DNA of 64,000 nucleotides, taken from contig JASJAO010000007.1 in assembly GCA_030066975.1 (NCBI GenBank), forward strand, positions 124,001 through 188,000, written 5' to 3'. Positions 40,215 to 50,168 of this stretch are shown here, one piece after another (within the stretch, counting starts at the first letter, position 1; each line of letters begins with the position of its first letter). The translations under genes and the position numbers were made by a program. The notes below the pieces were generated by a model that saw only the letters and a program-made list of their open reading frames with translations, was not told where the DNA came from and made no database searches. The DNA is from Henriciella sp. (GTDB lineage: Bacteria; Pseudomonadota; Alphaproteobacteria; Caulobacterales; Hyphomonadaceae).

Positions 40215-41092
40215 GCCGCGTCTTCTTCGCCGTCATCCTCAACCGGGATCAAAGGCTCACCGGCAAACAGGTCATGAACGTCCGGCTTTAACAGATCGCG
40301 AAAATCGGCCTGAGCGATGGTGATGTCATAGCTGCCTTCCGCATAGGGGCCGATTTCATAAGGCGAGAAATAGACGGTTAGCCCGCCAAAGCGATCTGTA
40401 TCGGCTGAGGGGGCGAGCGCCGCGATGCTCAGCCATGTCCCCTCCGCGCTGAACGTATAATCGACATCGGACACGATCTCTTCCTTGGTCATGCCATACT
40501 CGGTCAGGCGATCGATCTTGGCCTGAATGATGCCCTCGCGCACCAGCGGATAGAGGCTGGCTTGTGCCGTGTCTGGCTCTACGAACAGGCTCGCCACCTC
40601 AATCTCCTGCTCGGTTTCAGTGTGATAGAGCAGGCCGATCAGGCCGTAATTGGGATGTGCGCCACCGAGGTCTTCATAATAGAGCCCTTTCAGGCTCACC
40701 AGTTTCTCAACATGGCCCAGCATCTCCCAGGTGAAGCCGATACCGTAAGGCCGGAAGAGCTCCGGCTCCGCTGTGGCCATCTCTTTTGAAAGGCCGGCAA
40801 TCTTGTCGAACTGCATCTCAGCATCGGCGCGCAGTTCGGCGTCGAGTTTCGGCGCGATGACCTGTAATTCAGGCGGGAACGCAGCGGAGGCGTAATAGGT
40901 CTCGTCTTCACGTTCGATCAGGCTGGGCTTTTGATTGGCCGCGGCGATTTCAACGGTCTCTTCGATCTGATCCACAGTCTCGGCAACCGGTTCGTCAATG
41001 ATTTCAGGACCATCCGCCGTCGGCGCGGTCGGCCACACTGCACAAGCCGAAACCAGACAGAGCGCGAAGCCCAAACCGATACAGTGTCTCAT
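40211..41092 (-). CDS. DUF3298-containing lipoprotein
   Basis: 293-aa lipoprotein with signal ending CLVSAC (lipidated C17), then a disordered acidic linker to about residue 60. A PdaC/RsiV-like module (DUF4163 plus DUF3298) follows, marked by YEDLGGAHPNYGLIGLLYH and the closing TVYFSPYEIGPYAEGSYDITI. Such domains bind muropeptides or lysozyme-like ligands in some proteins; here function is unknown. It is convergent with the small 39864 gene. Confidence 0.86.
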   Translation of the reverse strand: MRHCIGLGFALCLVSACAVWPTAPTADGPEIIDEPVAETVDQIEETVEIAAANQKPSLIEREDETYYASAAFPPELQVIAPKLDAELRADAEMQFDKIAGLSKEMATAEPELFRPYGIGFTWEMLGHVEKLVSLKGLYYEDLGGAHPNYGLIGLLYHTETEQEIEVASLFVEPDTAQASLYPLVREGIIQAKIDRLTEYGMTKEEIVSDVDYTFSAEGTWLSIAALAPSADTDRFGGLTVYFSPYEIGPYAEGSYDITIAQADFRDLLKPDVHDLFAGEPLIPVEDDGEEDAA

Positions 41093-41236
41093 CCATAGCC
41101 CTCCGAAGCCTTTATCTCATCGCAACGGTGCGCGCATCCGGCGCGAGATGCAAGCGCCCACAGCGCAGGCTGGCTTTACGCCCGTCGCCGAACCCTTAAA
41201 ACGTGCCACACAAGGCGAATCGCAACCGGAGCCTGC

Positions 41237-42391
41237 ATGCGCATCATGATCGTCACTGACGCCTGGGAGCCCCAGGTCAACGGCGTTGTCCGCACCATGC
41301 AACGGGTGATCGGAGAGCTGGAAGCCGAAGGTCACCAGTTCGATGTGGTTCACCCGGGCGAAGGGTTTCGCACCATGCCATTGCCCACTTATCCCGAGAT
41401 CAAGCTCGCGCTGTTTGCCGAGCGGCGTATCCGCGAACGGTTTGAGGCGTTTGAACCCGAAGCCGTGCATATCGTGACCGAAGGCACACTGGGCATGGCC
41501 GGGCGCAAGATGTGCCTGAAAATGCGCCATCCGTTTTCGACCGCCTATCACACGCGATTTCCGGAGTATGTCGCTGCTCGCCTGCCCGTCCCGGTCGGGG
41601 CCGGGTATTCCTTTGTCCGTTGGTTCCATAAGTATTCCGGGCGGGTGATGGTCCCGACCCAGAGCATGGTCGAAGAGCTGGAAGAGAAACGGTTTATCAA
41701 TACCGTGGCCTGGACCCGCGGCGTGGATACCGATCTGTTTCACCCTGATCGTCGGCGGGAAGCCGGACAGGAAGGTGACCCGTTTGCAGGCTTGCCGCGA
41801 CCGATCTTTCTGAATGTGGGTCGGGTTGCGGTGGAGAAGAATATTGAAGCTTTCGTCGAACTGGACCTGCCGGGTTCCAAGGTCGTAATCGGCGATGGTC
41901 CAGCGCTAGCGGATCTGAAGAAACGCTATCCCGGCGTGCATTTTCTGGGCGCCCGGTTCGGAGAAGATCTGGCCACGGCCTATGCCAGTGCGGACGTATT
42001 TGTCTTCCCAAGCCTGACCGACACGTTCGGCCTCGTCGTGCTGGAGGCCATGGCTTCAGGCACGCCGGTGGCCGCTTTTGAGGCGACCGGACCCAAAGAT
42101 GTCATTCCGGGGTCTGATGCCGGGACGATCACGCCGATCAAAGGCGATCTTGCCGCGGGCGCTGTCGCTTGTCTTGATCTCGATCGCGATACCTGCCGCG
42201 CCTATGCAGAGACTTATAGCTGGCATGCCGTGGCGCTGGCCTTTCTGGAGAATTTACAGCCTTTGCCGACCCCGGAACGTCGCCGGTTCTGGCAGAAGCT
42301 GCGGCGCAAGAAGAAGACCTGGGTCGATTGGGAAGTGTTTACCGACTGGATGGACACGTCTGATGCCAAGGAACCCAAGGACCCGAAATGA
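41237..42391 (+). CDS. Glycosyltransferase family 4 (alpha-mannosyltransferase-like)
   Basis: 384-aa GT-B glycosyltransferase of family GT4, close in style to alpha-mannosyltransferases and glucuronosyl-diacylglycerol mannosyltransferases. N-terminal MIVTDAWEPQVNGVVRTMQ is characteristic, as are HIVTEGTLG, FSTAYHTRFPEY and the nucleotide-sugar part DTFGLVVLEAMASGTPV. It likely transfers a sugar to a lipid or surface acceptor. The stop overlaps the next gene by four bases (ATGA). Confidence 0.9.
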   Translation: MRIMIVTDAWEPQVNGVVRTMQRVIGELEAEGHQFDVVHPGEGFRTMPLPTYPEIKLALFAERRIRERFEAFEPEAVHIVTEGTLGMAGRKMCLKMRHPFSTAYHTRFPEYVAARLPVPVGAGYSFVRWFHKYSGRVMVPTQSMVEELEEKRFINTVAWTRGVDTDLFHPDRRREAGQEGDPFAGLPRPIFLNVGRVAVEKNIEAFVELDLPGSKVVIGDGPALADLKKRYPGVHFLGARFGEDLATAYASADVFVFPSLTDTFGLVVLEAMASGTPVAAFEATGPKDVIPGSDAGTITPIKGDLAAGAVACLDLDRDTCRAYAETYSWHAVALAFLENLQPLPTPERRRFWQKLRRKKKTWVDWEVFTDWMDTSDAKEPKDPK

Positions 42392-42831
42392 GCTGGCAGA
42401 CGGCCTTCACGCTGATCAATATGCTGGTCCTGCCCGCCTGGGCGATGCTGATCCTTATCCCAGGAGCCAGAATCACCAAGACGCTGGTTCACTCCATGCT
42501 GTGGCCGCTTGTCATGGGGGCGATCTATACTGTCAGTCTGGTCGCGGCCATGGGCTTTGGGGTCTCTGATCCGGAGGCCGGGTTTACCCTGAGTGGTGTC
42601 ACCGCCCTGTTTCAGCATCCGAACGGCGTGATCACCGGCTGGACGCATTTTCTGGTGTTCGACCTGTTTGTCGGAGCCTGGATCGGCCGTGACAGCCAGC
42701 GGCTGTCTGTGCCACATTGGCAAACCCTGCCCTGCATTCTGTTCGCCTTCCTGTTCGGGCCGGTTGGTTTGTTGCTCTACGCTCTGCTGCGCCTCGCCCA
42801 TGGCAAGGGATTCTCGCTTCATGAGACTTGA
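42388..42831 (+). CDS. ABA4-like membrane protein (DUF4281)
   Basis: 147-aa integral membrane protein of the ABA4-like family, with four membrane segments. The family traits are an N-terminal FTLINMLVLPAWAMLIL, a middle WTHFLVFDLFVGAWIGRDSQR and a C-terminal FLFGPVGLLLYALLR. In plants ABA4 is tied to xanthophyll (neoxanthin) formation; the bacterial role is unknown. Translationally coupled to the GT4 gene. Confidence 0.85.
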   Translation: MSWQTAFTLINMLVLPAWAMLILIPGARITKTLVHSMLWPLVMGAIYTVSLVAAMGFGVSDPEAGFTLSGVTALFQHPNGVITGWTHFLVFDLFVGAWIGRDSQRLSVPHWQTLPCILFAFLFGPVGLLLYALLRLAHGKGFSLHET

Positions 42832-42973
42832 AATGGCGCAAATTTCCCTTTGCAGGCGTGCACTTGCATTCTGACAACGCAATCAGTCAGGCGCGCCCTC
42901 GTGCCGCGCTGGACTGGCCCGCGTCTTGCGTCTAAAGCACCCGAAAATCAGTCTACTGCCAGAGAGGTTATTC

Positions 42974-43981
42974 ATGGCTCTTCGTGTTGCAATTAACGGT
43001 TTCGGACGCATTGGCCGCCTGGTTCTTCGGTCCATCATTGAGCATGACCGGGACGATATCGAAGTGGTGGCGATTAACGACCTCGGCCCGGTTGAGACGA
43101 ATGCGCACCTCTTGCAGTACGACACGGTGCACGGCGCTTTGCCGCAGCAGGTTTCCGTCGATGGCGATCTGATCCGCGTCGGCAGCCGCAGCTTCAAGTG
43201 CACGGCGGTTCGCAACCCCGAAGAGCTGCCGCACGGCGATATGGGTGTCGACATCGCGTTTGAGTGTACCGGTATCTTCACGGCGAAAGAAAAGGCTGCC
43301 GCGCACCTGACGGCGGGCGCGAAGCGGGTGCTGATCTCCGCACCGGGCGCGAATGCTGACAAGACGATCGTCTATGGCGTCAATCACGAGACGCTGGGCG
43401 CAGAAGACCTGATCGTCTCCAACGCCTCGTGTACGACGAACTGCCTGTCTCCGGTCGCGAAAGTGCTCAACGACACGGTGGGTATTGAGCGCGGTTATAT
43501 GACGACGGTTCACGCCTATACCGGCGATCAGCCAACGCTCGACCGGATGCACAAGGATCTCTACCGCGCGCGGGCGGCTGCGAGCTCCATGATCCCGACC
43601 TCGACTGGTGCGGCGAAAGCGGTGGGTCTGGTCCTGCCGGAGCTGGCCGGCAAGCTGAACGGCTCAGCCGTGCGGGTGCCCACGCCAAACGTCTCAATGA
43701 TTGATCTGGTGTTTGATGCGAGCCGCGCAACCAGCGTGGAAGAGGTGAATGGTGCGATCGAAGCGGCGGCGAACGGCCCGATGAAAGGCGTTCTCGGCTA
43801 TTCAACAGCCCCGCTGGTGTCAGCCGACTTCAATCACAATCCGGCCAGTTCCACCTTTGCAGCTGATGGTACGAACGTGACAGAGGGCACACTGGTTCGC
43901 GTGCTGAGCTGGTATGACAATGAGTGGGGCTTTGCGACGCGGATGAGTGATACCGCCCTGCACATGGCGAAATTCCTGTAG
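42974..43981 (+). CDS. gap: Glyceraldehyde-3-phosphate dehydrogenase, type I
   Basis: NAD-dependent glycolytic dehydrogenase, 335 aa. N-terminal [23 protein letters not shown]-preferring D36 in AINDL, active-site C153 in SNASCTTNC, and C-terminal [13 protein letters not shown] are all intact. GAGAGG precedes the ATG at 42974; the frame extends upstream without support. First of gap-pgk-fba in a run of same-strand genes. Confidence 0.96.
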   Translation: MALRVAINGFGRIGRLVLRSIIEHDRDDIEVVAINDLGPVETNAHLLQYDTVHGALPQQVSVDGDLIRVGSRSFKCTAVRNPEELPHGDMGVDIAFECTGIFTAKEKAAAHLTAGAKRVLISAPGANADKTIVYGVNHETLGAEDLIVSNASCTTNCLSPVAKVLNDTVGIERGYMTTVHAYTGDQPTLDRMHKDLYRARAAASSMIPTSTGAAKAVGLVLPELAGKLNGSAVRVPTPNVSMIDLVFDASRATSVEEVNGAIEAAANGPMKGVLGYSTAPLVSADFNHNPASSTFAADGTNVTEGTLVRVLSWYDNEWGFATRMSDTALHMAKFL

Positions 43982-43993
43982 GAGCGCGAACGG

Positions 43994-45175
43994 ATGGGGA
44001 CGTTTCGCACACTCGAGGATATGGACCTTGCCGGAAAGGTGGTCCTGACGCGGATTGACATCAATGTGCCGGTGGAAAACGGCCAGGTCACCGATGCGAC
44101 CCGGATCGACAAAGTCGCGCCGACCATCCTCAAAATCCTTGAGAAAGGCGGCAAGCCGGTCCTTCTGGCGCATTTCGGGCGTCCAAAAGGGCAACCCAAT
44201 CCGGAGATGTCCCTGCGGGTAACGGTTCCAGCACTGGAAGCTGCGCTCAGCAAGACCGTGACTTTTGTAGAGCGGCCTGACCGGGCGATGATTGATGCGG
44301 CGCCAGCCGACGCGGTGATCCTGGTGGAGAATACCCGCTTCACGCCGATGGAAGAAGCCAATGACCCGCAAATGGCGGGATTCCTGGCCTCGCTCGGTGA
44401 TGTCTACTGCAATGACGCCTTCTCTGCAGCGCATCGCGCGCACGCCTCCACCGAAGGGGTCGCACGCCTATTGCCGTCCTGCGCGGGCTTACTGATGGAA
44501 GCGGAATTGAAGGCGCTCGATGCGGCCCTTGGGACGCCAAACCGCCCGGTTCTGGCTGTGGTTGGCGGCGCCAAAGTCAGCTCTAAAATTGATCTGTTGA
44601 AGAACCTGGTCTCCAAGGTCGATGCGCTCGCGATTGGCGGCGGCATGGCGAACACGTTTCTGGCGGCGCGCGGCTATAGTGTAGGCAAATCGCTGTGCGA
44701 GCACGATCTGACCGACACGGCGCGCGAGATCGAACGCAATGCCAAGGCCGCCGGATGCGATATTCTGCTGCCCATGGATGTGGTCGTGGCGAAAGAGTTT
44801 GCCGCGAATGCGCCGCACCGGACCTGCGGTCTGGATGAGGTGTCAGACGCCGAAATGATCCTGGATGCCGGGCCGCAGACCGTAGCGATCCTGGCGGCGG
44901 CGTTGGACACGGCGAACACGCTGGTCTGGAACGGACCTCTAGGCGCCTTCGAGCTGACCCCATTTGACAAAGCCACGGTGCAGGCCGCGCAGGCTGCTGG
45001 CGCGCGATGCAAAAAGGGTGAGCTGATTGCCGTTGCGGGCGGCGGCGACACCGTTGCTGCGCTCAACCATGCCAACGCCGCACAGGACTTCACGCATATC
45101 TCCACCGCTGGTGGCGCGTTCCTTGAATGGATGGAAGGTAAACCCCTCCCCGGGGTTGAAGCGCTGAAAGGCTGA
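43994..45175 (+). CDS. pgk: Phosphoglycerate kinase
   Basis: Cytosolic kinase making ATP from 1,3-bisphosphoglycerate, 393 aa. [51 protein letters not shown] and the terminal [11 protein letters not shown] are the PGK landmarks, all intact. It starts 12 bases after gap. Confidence 0.96.
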   Translation: MGTFRTLEDMDLAGKVVLTRIDINVPVENGQVTDATRIDKVAPTILKILEKGGKPVLLAHFGRPKGQPNPEMSLRVTVPALEAALSKTVTFVERPDRAMIDAAPADAVILVENTRFTPMEEANDPQMAGFLASLGDVYCNDAFSAAHRAHASTEGVARLLPSCAGLLMEAELKALDAALGTPNRPVLAVVGGAKVSSKIDLLKNLVSKVDALAIGGGMANTFLAARGYSVGKSLCEHDLTDTAREIERNAKAAGCDILLPMDVVVAKEFAANAPHRTCGLDEVSDAEMILDAGPQTVAILAAALDTANTLVWNGPLGAFELTPFDKATVQAAQAAGARCKKGELIAVAGGGDTVAALNHANAAQDFTHISTAGGAFLEWMEGKPLPGVEALKG

Positions 45176-45347
45176 CCATGTTACTGATTGTCTCCCTGCT
45201 GCCCGATCGAATGCCAGCAGAGAGGATCAGCGCAAATTCGACACCGCTGTCAGAATACACCGTAGCGCCATGCGTTACGGTTGATGCGCCCGTGTGCGCT
45301 CCTTACCTCAACTTCAATACATCTCGTAGAATACAAAGGGACTTGAA

Positions 45348-46241
45348 ATGGCACTTGAACAAATGACCCAACAGGCCGCCGCGAAGGCCGGCTTTGTCGC
45401 TGCTTTGGATCAGTCTGGCGGTTCAACGCCAAAAGCGCTGCGGCTCTATGGCATAGAAGAAACCGCTTATACAAATGATGAGGAAATGTTCGGTCTGATC
45501 CACCAGATGCGGACCCGGATCGTCAAGTCGCCTGCGTTTACGGGCGAGAAAGTGATGGGGGCAATTCTGTTTGAACGCACAATGGATGGCGAGATTGATG
45601 GCACGCCAACCGCGGAATACCTGTGGCAGACCCGCGGCGTCGTGCCGTTTCTGAAAGTCGACAAAGGCCTGGAAGAGGAAGCAGACGGCGTCAAACTGAT
45701 GAAGCCTATGCCAGAATTGGACGCCTTGCTGGCCCGGGCCAAGGATAAAGGCATTTTCGGCACCAAGATGCGCTCTGTGATCGACGCGGCAAGCCCGACC
45801 GGGATCGCAGCCAATGTCGCGCAGCAATTCGAGATCGGCAAACAGATCCTGTCGCACGGCCTGATGCCGATCATCGAACCGGAAGTTACGATCACGATTG
45901 CGGATAAAGCCGAGGCCGAAGACCTGCTTCTGGCCGAGATTACCAAACAGCTGGACGCGCTGGAAGACGGCCAGCAAGTGATGCTGAAACTGACGCTGCC
46001 GGAGAAACCGAACCAGTACAAGTCTCTGGTCGATCATCCGAAAGTGATGCGGGTTGTGGCCCTGTCTGGCGGTTATGATCGCGATGAAGCCAATCGCCGC
46101 CTGTGCGAGAATACCGGTATGATTGCGAGCTTCTCCCGCGCGCTGACGCAAGGCCTCTCGGCCCAACAAAGCGATGCGGAATTCAACGAGACCCTAGCTA
46201 GCACAATTGACAGCATCTTTGATGCCTCTTGCGCTGGATAG
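45348..46241 (+). CDS. fda: Fructose-bisphosphate aldolase, class I
   Basis: 297-aa Schiff-base (class I) aldolase, the small bacterial type. LDQSGGSTPKAL, VVPFLKVDKGLE, GTKMRSVID, IIEPEVTI and KLTLPEKPNQY fit the family. It follows pgk after 172 bases; that gap holds no convincing gene. AGGGACTTGAA precedes the ATG. A strong terminator comes 20 bases after the stop. The class I type is the usual partner of gap-pgk in related alphaproteobacteria. Confidence 0.94.
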   Translation: MALEQMTQQAAAKAGFVAALDQSGGSTPKALRLYGIEETAYTNDEEMFGLIHQMRTRIVKSPAFTGEKVMGAILFERTMDGEIDGTPTAEYLWQTRGVVPFLKVDKGLEEEADGVKLMKPMPELDALLARAKDKGIFGTKMRSVIDAASPTGIAANVAQQFEIGKQILSHGLMPIIEPEVTITIADKAEAEDLLLAEITKQLDALEDGQQVMLKLTLPEKPNQYKSLVDHPKVMRVVALSGGYDRDEANRRLCENTGMIASFSRALTQGLSAQQSDAEFNETLASTIDSIFDASCAG

Positions 46242-46261
46242 GCTTGTCAGCAGCGCCGTGC

Positions 46262-46293
46262 AAAAGGGCGGCCGACCGGGTCGCCCTTTTTTT
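46262..46293 (+). terminator. Rho-independent terminator after fda
   Basis: AAAAGGGCG and CGCCCTTTT form a 9-bp stem with an 11-base GC-rich loop, followed by three more T, so the 3' arm ends in seven T. It closes the gap-pgk-fda transcription unit. Confidence 0.88.
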
Positions 46294-46301
46294 GTCAGCC
46301 G

Positions 46302-46904
46302 CTACTCCTCTTCGTCACCGAAAATCGGATCAGAGACAATGACCCGGCCACGCAGCTGCTCGCTTTCATAGCGCCGGTTGAGCATGCGGTCGTCGACCCC
46401 GTCAACAATATGGGCGATCAGGAGTTCCTGACAGGCCGCCTCCGATACGCCCACTTCATGAGTGGCACAGAAAGCGGTCGCTTCCCCTTCTAAGCGATCG
46501 TAGAGCCGACCGGCCCGGGCAAATGTGTCAACCTCATCATCCTTGAAATGGAATGTGAAGTCTGGCGTGTCGGCCTCTAGCGGCGCGGCATCTGCTTGCT
46601 GGCTCTGATGATAGGTTACGAGTCTGGGTTCGCTGATGCCGTTGACGACACGCGCTACAACTTGCGCGCTGCAATCGGGCCGGGTGCGTCCTGCGCAAGC
46701 TCGGTCAGCTTGAACCTGCAGCCTGGAATACAGGCGCGACATCTCCGAGCGATCTCTTAGACTCGCAACATCATAGTCGAAAAAGAAGTCTGGTGATGCG
46801 CCCGCGATCATTGGCGGCTCGGCCTCGTTTGGGATGGCCGTACACCCCGCGATGCCGAACAGGACCACGCTCGCAACAGACGCGCGAAATGGGTTATGTC
46901 TCAT
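46302..46904 (-). CDS. Lipoprotein with two UrcA-like domains
   Basis: 200-aa lipoprotein with signal peptide ending FGIAGC (C21). The mature protein consists of two similar units: VASLRDRSEMSRLYSRLQVQ..C....C..VVARVVNGI (about 45-100) and DTFARAGRLYDRLEGEATAFC...C..LLIAHIVDGV (about 125-180). Both match the pattern of UrcA-family proteins, small secreted proteins common in Caulobacterales, Xanthomonadales and sphingomonads; function unknown. GAGGGGA precedes the ATG at 46904, whereas the longer open frame is a shadow. Confidence 0.75.
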   Translation of the reverse strand: MRHNPFRASVASVVLFGIAGCTAIPNEAEPPMIAGASPDFFFDYDVASLRDRSEMSRLYSRLQVQADRACAGRTRPDCSAQVVARVVNGISEPRLVTYHQSQQADAAPLEADTPDFTFHFKDDEVDTFARAGRLYDRLEGEATAFCATHEVGVSEAACQELLIAHIVDGVDDRMLNRRYESEQLRGRVIVSDPIFGDEEE

Positions 46905-47066
46905 ATCGATCCCCTCGATTACTGTACGGCACAGTATGCGGAGGATCGGGGCCAAAGCCTTGATGCATATCAAGATGTTGGACTGGCGCGGTTGCGAAGG
47001 GACTCGCGGGGCACTCCAAAACGCGGTAGGCGTTCGGGGTAGCCAAGACACTACAAAGGAAAGCCC

Positions 47067-47882
47067 ATGACCGCTGACGCTGCAATCGAGCGCCATGGCG
47101 ACTATGTTTCGGTTGAGCGAGCGGGCCGGATCGTAACGGTCACTTATGACCGCGGTGACCTTTTGAATGCTTTGTCGATACAGGGGATGATAGAGCTTAA
47201 AACTCTGGCGCAGCGGCTGGCGGAGGATGCGTCCAGTTCCGTGATCGTGCTGAAAGGGGCGCGCGTGTTTTCTGCCGGAGCGGACCTGAAAGACCCCGAT
47301 CGTGCCAAGCGGGGCGACGCGTCGCTGGTCGCGCGCCGTTTGCACGCTAAACTCGGTCCGGATCTGTGCCAGGCCTGGGCAGATCTGGAGCAGATCACGA
47401 TTGCGGCGGTGGAGGGGTTTTGCATTGGTGGCGGGGTCGCCCTGGCGGTGGCGTGCGATCATCGGGTTGCCGCGAGCGATGCGCATTTCCGCTTGCCAGA
47501 AATCCCACTCGGCATGAATATGAGTTGGCGCACCAATCCGCGCACAGTGGCGCTGATCGGCCCCTCGCGGGCCAAACAGTTCACCATTCTTGGGAAAAAA
47601 CTTGAGGCCTTACAGGCACTCGACTGGGGGATGATTGATGAGATGACGGCACCCGGTGAGGCTTATACAGAGGCTCTGAAACTGGCCGAGGCCTATGCCG
47701 CCTTACCACCGCTTGCAGTGCGGATGACCAAACAGGCCATTGATGCTGCCACGCATCCGCTTGGGTTCACCTCAAGCTTCATGGACCGGGACCAGTTCCT
47801 GCTAGCGGCCGGATCAGAGGATCAGGCCGAAGCCATTCAGGCTTTTCTCGACAAGCGGTCGCCGAAATTTTCCGGGGATTGA
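47067..47882 (+). CDS. Enoyl-CoA hydratase/isomerase family protein
   Basis: 271-aa crotonase-fold protein. The oxyanion-hole segments are VFSAGADLKDPD and VEGFCIGGGVALAVACDHRVA, with the Ala/Gly pattern of the family; Glu in RLPEIPLGMNM is at the catalytic-site position. Reaction is not fixed (hydration or isomerisation of an acyl-CoA). AAAGGAA precedes the ATG. It is divergent from the UrcA-like gene and 69 bases before thiE. Confidence 0.9.
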   Translation: MTADAAIERHGDYVSVERAGRIVTVTYDRGDLLNALSIQGMIELKTLAQRLAEDASSSVIVLKGARVFSAGADLKDPDRAKRGDASLVARRLHAKLGPDLCQAWADLEQITIAAVEGFCIGGGVALAVACDHRVAASDAHFRLPEIPLGMNMSWRTNPRTVALIGPSRAKQFTILGKKLEALQALDWGMIDEMTAPGEAYTEALKLAEAYAALPPLAVRMTKQAIDAATHPLGFTSSFMDRDQFLLAAGSEDQAEAIQAFLDKRSPKFSGD

Positions 47883-47951
47883 ACCGCTGGGCCAGCTCGC
47901 CGCTTGCTGCCTCTTGACGACTCGTGATGTCTCTGACCAAACCAGACCATC

Positions 47952-48614
47952 ATGGCTGAGGAACCCACCCGCGAACGCACGCGCCTTTACCTGATCACGC
48001 CGCCGCACATTGAGGATGTGCCGGGGTTTGTCGATCAGTTCGAAGCCGCGATAGAAGGCGGGGATGTTGCGAGCCTGCAGGTCCGTTTGAAGTCAGGAAC
48101 CGAGATCGATCCGGCGGCGACCCGTGCGGTGGCGCAGGCGGTGCAGCCGCTCTGCCAGGCGCATGAGATCGCGCTGATCATCAATGACAGCCCACAACTC
48201 TGTCGCGCGCTGCGGGCAGATGGGGTTCATCTCGGCGCGGACGATATGGATATCGCTGCGGCGCGCAAACTGGTCGGCGACGAGGTAATTGTCGGCGCGA
48301 CCTGCAGGAACAGTCGTCACGCCGCTATGGTGGCCGGCGAGCAGGGCGCAGACTATGTCGCGTTCGGTGCCTTTTATCCGACCGCGACCAAGGACAATAC
48401 CGTGGTGGCGGACAAAGAAGTTCTGACCTGGTGTCAGATGTTTCTCACCCTGCCCTGCGTCGCGATCGGCGGGATCACCGTCGACAATGCCGCGCCACTG
48501 ATCGAAGCGGGGGCGGATTTCCTGGCCGTGTCCAGGGGGGTCTGGGACCATCCCGACGGCCCGGCCGCGGCGGTCGCGATGCTGAACCGGGTGATTGATG
48601 CGGCGATGGATTAG
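47952..48614 (+). CDS. thiE: Thiamine phosphate synthase
   Basis: 220-aa TIM-barrel enzyme that joins HMP-PP and thiazole phosphate to thiamine phosphate. YLITPP at the start, VASLQVRLKS, IINDSPQLCRALRADGVHLG, a diphosphate-binding Gly/Ala stretch near VIVGATCRNSRH, and IGGITVDNAAPLIEAGADFLAVSRGVW all match ThiE. ThiG, ThiS and other thiamine genes are absent here. Confidence 0.92.
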   Translation: MAEEPTRERTRLYLITPPHIEDVPGFVDQFEAAIEGGDVASLQVRLKSGTEIDPAATRAVAQAVQPLCQAHEIALIINDSPQLCRALRADGVHLGADDMDIAAARKLVGDEVIVGATCRNSRHAAMVAGEQGADYVAFGAFYPTATKDNTVVADKEVLTWCQMFLTLPCVAIGGITVDNAAPLIEAGADFLAVSRGVWDHPDGPAAAVAMLNRVIDAAMD

Positions 48615-48641
48615 GGCGGTGTCAGTGTTGTTGGGTCGCTC

Positions 48642-49067
48642 TTAAACCAATGGCTTGCCGAGGCTCGCTCTGTCTTCGACGGCATAGCCGAGTGACTCAT
48701 AGAATTTAAGCATACCCAAGTTCGACGCTCGGACCTGAAGGTTGAGTTTGGGACATCCGATGTCTTTCAAACTCTTCTCAGCGTGGTGCATCAACGCCGA
48801 CGCCAATCCTTGTCGCCGATGATCCGGGCGAACGGCCAATTTGTGGACCCAACCGCGCACGCCGTCATAGCCAGCGATAATCGTGCCGATGATTTGGGTG
48901 TCTCGCGTTGCGACGTAAAAGAGTTCCGGCTGCACCGATAGCTTTCTTGAAATCACATCTTGAGGCTTGTTCCATGGGCCTTCGTCGAGAAAAACCTCGT
49001 TCCAAAGGGCGATCACGCCATCTTCATCGCCGGGGCGAAAGGCGCGAATATCTGCCTTTGTGTTCAT
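48642..49067 (-). CDS. GNAT family acetyltransferase
   Basis: 141-aa acetyltransferase of the YpeA type. It opens with DIRAFRPGDEDGVIALWNEVF; the acetyl-CoA site is HKLAVRPDHRRQGLASALM, and the C-terminal part is LQVRASNLGMLKFYESLGY. Substrate unknown. It converges on thiE, 27 bases apart. Confidence 0.88.
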   Translation of the reverse strand: MNTKADIRAFRPGDEDGVIALWNEVFLDEGPWNKPQDVISRKLSVQPELFYVATRDTQIIGTIIAGYDGVRGWVHKLAVRPDHRRQGLASALMHHAEKSLKDIGCPKLNLQVRASNLGMLKFYESLGYAVEDRASLGKPLV

Positions 49068-49170
49068 CTAAATGCCCTCAAAACGCCAATCGCGCGAACT
49101 GACATTGCGACCCGGTGTAATGTCCTGGTGCTTCAAGACGCAAGGCCAAACCCTCACGGCCTGCTTGGGA

Positions 49171-49485
49171 TTACTCTTTCGGCGCGGGCGGCGGGACAGC
49201 GCGACCGGTGACCTGATCGTGCAGTGACTTGTCCATGCGAAACTGCGCGAGGACGAATTCCGCGATTACACGGAGGACCATGATGGCGATAATGGCGCCG
49301 AACGGTGTCTTGATAATCTCCCACAGGGCTTCATCCCACCACTGGCTGCCAAACCGGCCGAGTTGATAGATGATGTAGCGGATCGCCCCGAGGATGATCC
49401 CGATGCAGCCGAGATAGTAAAGCAGCCGGGTGAGCAGATCGCCGATTGGTTTCTCAAAGCTCAAGAAGCGCGATAGAAATCCCAT
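49171..49485 (-). CDS. DUF4282 family membrane protein
   Basis: 104-aa small membrane protein, two transmembrane segments (about 18-40 and 53-80), with FLSRFLSFEKPIG at the start as in DUF4282 proteins. GGAGGG precedes the ATG at 49485. Function unknown. It is divergent from efp. Confidence 0.75.
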   Translation of the reverse strand: MGFLSRFLSFEKPIGDLLTRLLYYLGCIGIILGAIRYIIYQLGRFGSQWWDEALWEIIKTPFGAIIAIMVLRVIAEFVLAQFRMDKSLHDQVTGRAVPPPAPKE

Positions 49486-49599
49486 GAGTCCCTCCAGTGT
49501 GTTTTCAACAGAAAACCCGATCGGGAACGATCTGTCCACTTTACTTGACCCCGCCTGCGGTCGCGGCTACGCCGCGCCAAGCAAATACAGGACTGTTCC

Positions 49600-50166
49600 A
49601 TGGCCAAGATTAACGGCAACGAAATCAAACCCAATATGGTGATCGAGCACAATGGCAGCGTCTGGCGTGCGATGAAATGCAACCATGTGAAACCGGGTAA
49701 AGGCGGCGCGTTCAATCAGGTCGAGATGCGCAATCTGTTCAACGGATCCAAGGCGAATGAGCGCTTCCGCGCCAATGAAACGGTTGAGCGGGTGCGCCTG
49801 GAGCAGAAAGGTTTTCAATACCTGTTTGATGCCGGCGAAGCCTTTGCTTTCATGGATCAGGAGAGCTTTGAACAGATTGAACTGCAAAAGGACTTTGTCG
49901 GCGACGATGGCGACTTCCTGCAGGACGGCATGACGGTTGAGATCGAGTTTTACGGTGAAACGCCGATTGGGGTAAAACTGCCGGACCAGGTCACGCTAAC
50001 GGTTGAAGAAACCGAGCCGGTGGTCAAAGGCCAGACTGCGGCAAACAGTTTCAAGCCCGCAACGTGCGACAATGGCGTTCGTGTGACCGTGCCACCCTTT
50101 ATTGGTGTTGGGGAGAAGATCGTGGTTCAAACCTCTGATCGAACCTATCTGCGCCGCGCAGACTAG
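49600..50166 (+). CDS. efp: Elongation factor P
   Basis: Relieves ribosome stalling on polyproline stretches. The 188-aa protein has the three beta domains; the tip loop KPGKGGA contains K34, the residue modified by EpmA in many bacteria or left bare in others. The C-terminal [22 protein letters not shown] is typical of efp. Two small membrane-protein genes follow closely. Confidence 0.96.
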   Translation: MAKINGNEIKPNMVIEHNGSVWRAMKCNHVKPGKGGAFNQVEMRNLFNGSKANERFRANETVERVRLEQKGFQYLFDAGEAFAFMDQESFEQIELQKDFVGDDGDFLQDGMTVEIEFYGETPIGVKLPDQVTLTVEETEPVVKGQTAANSFKPATCDNGVRVTVPPFIGVGEKIVVQTSDRTYLRRAD

Positions 50167-50168
50167 GT

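Noticed and set aside
45178-45366. 62-codon frame between pgk and fda
   Set aside because: It overlaps the fda start and ribosome site, has no coding character that I can see and no known family.
46905-47486. Extension of the UrcA-like frame upstream to 47486
   Set aside because: The lipoprotein signal and ribosome site place the start at 46904; the extension overlaps the enoyl-CoA hydratase gene on the other strand.
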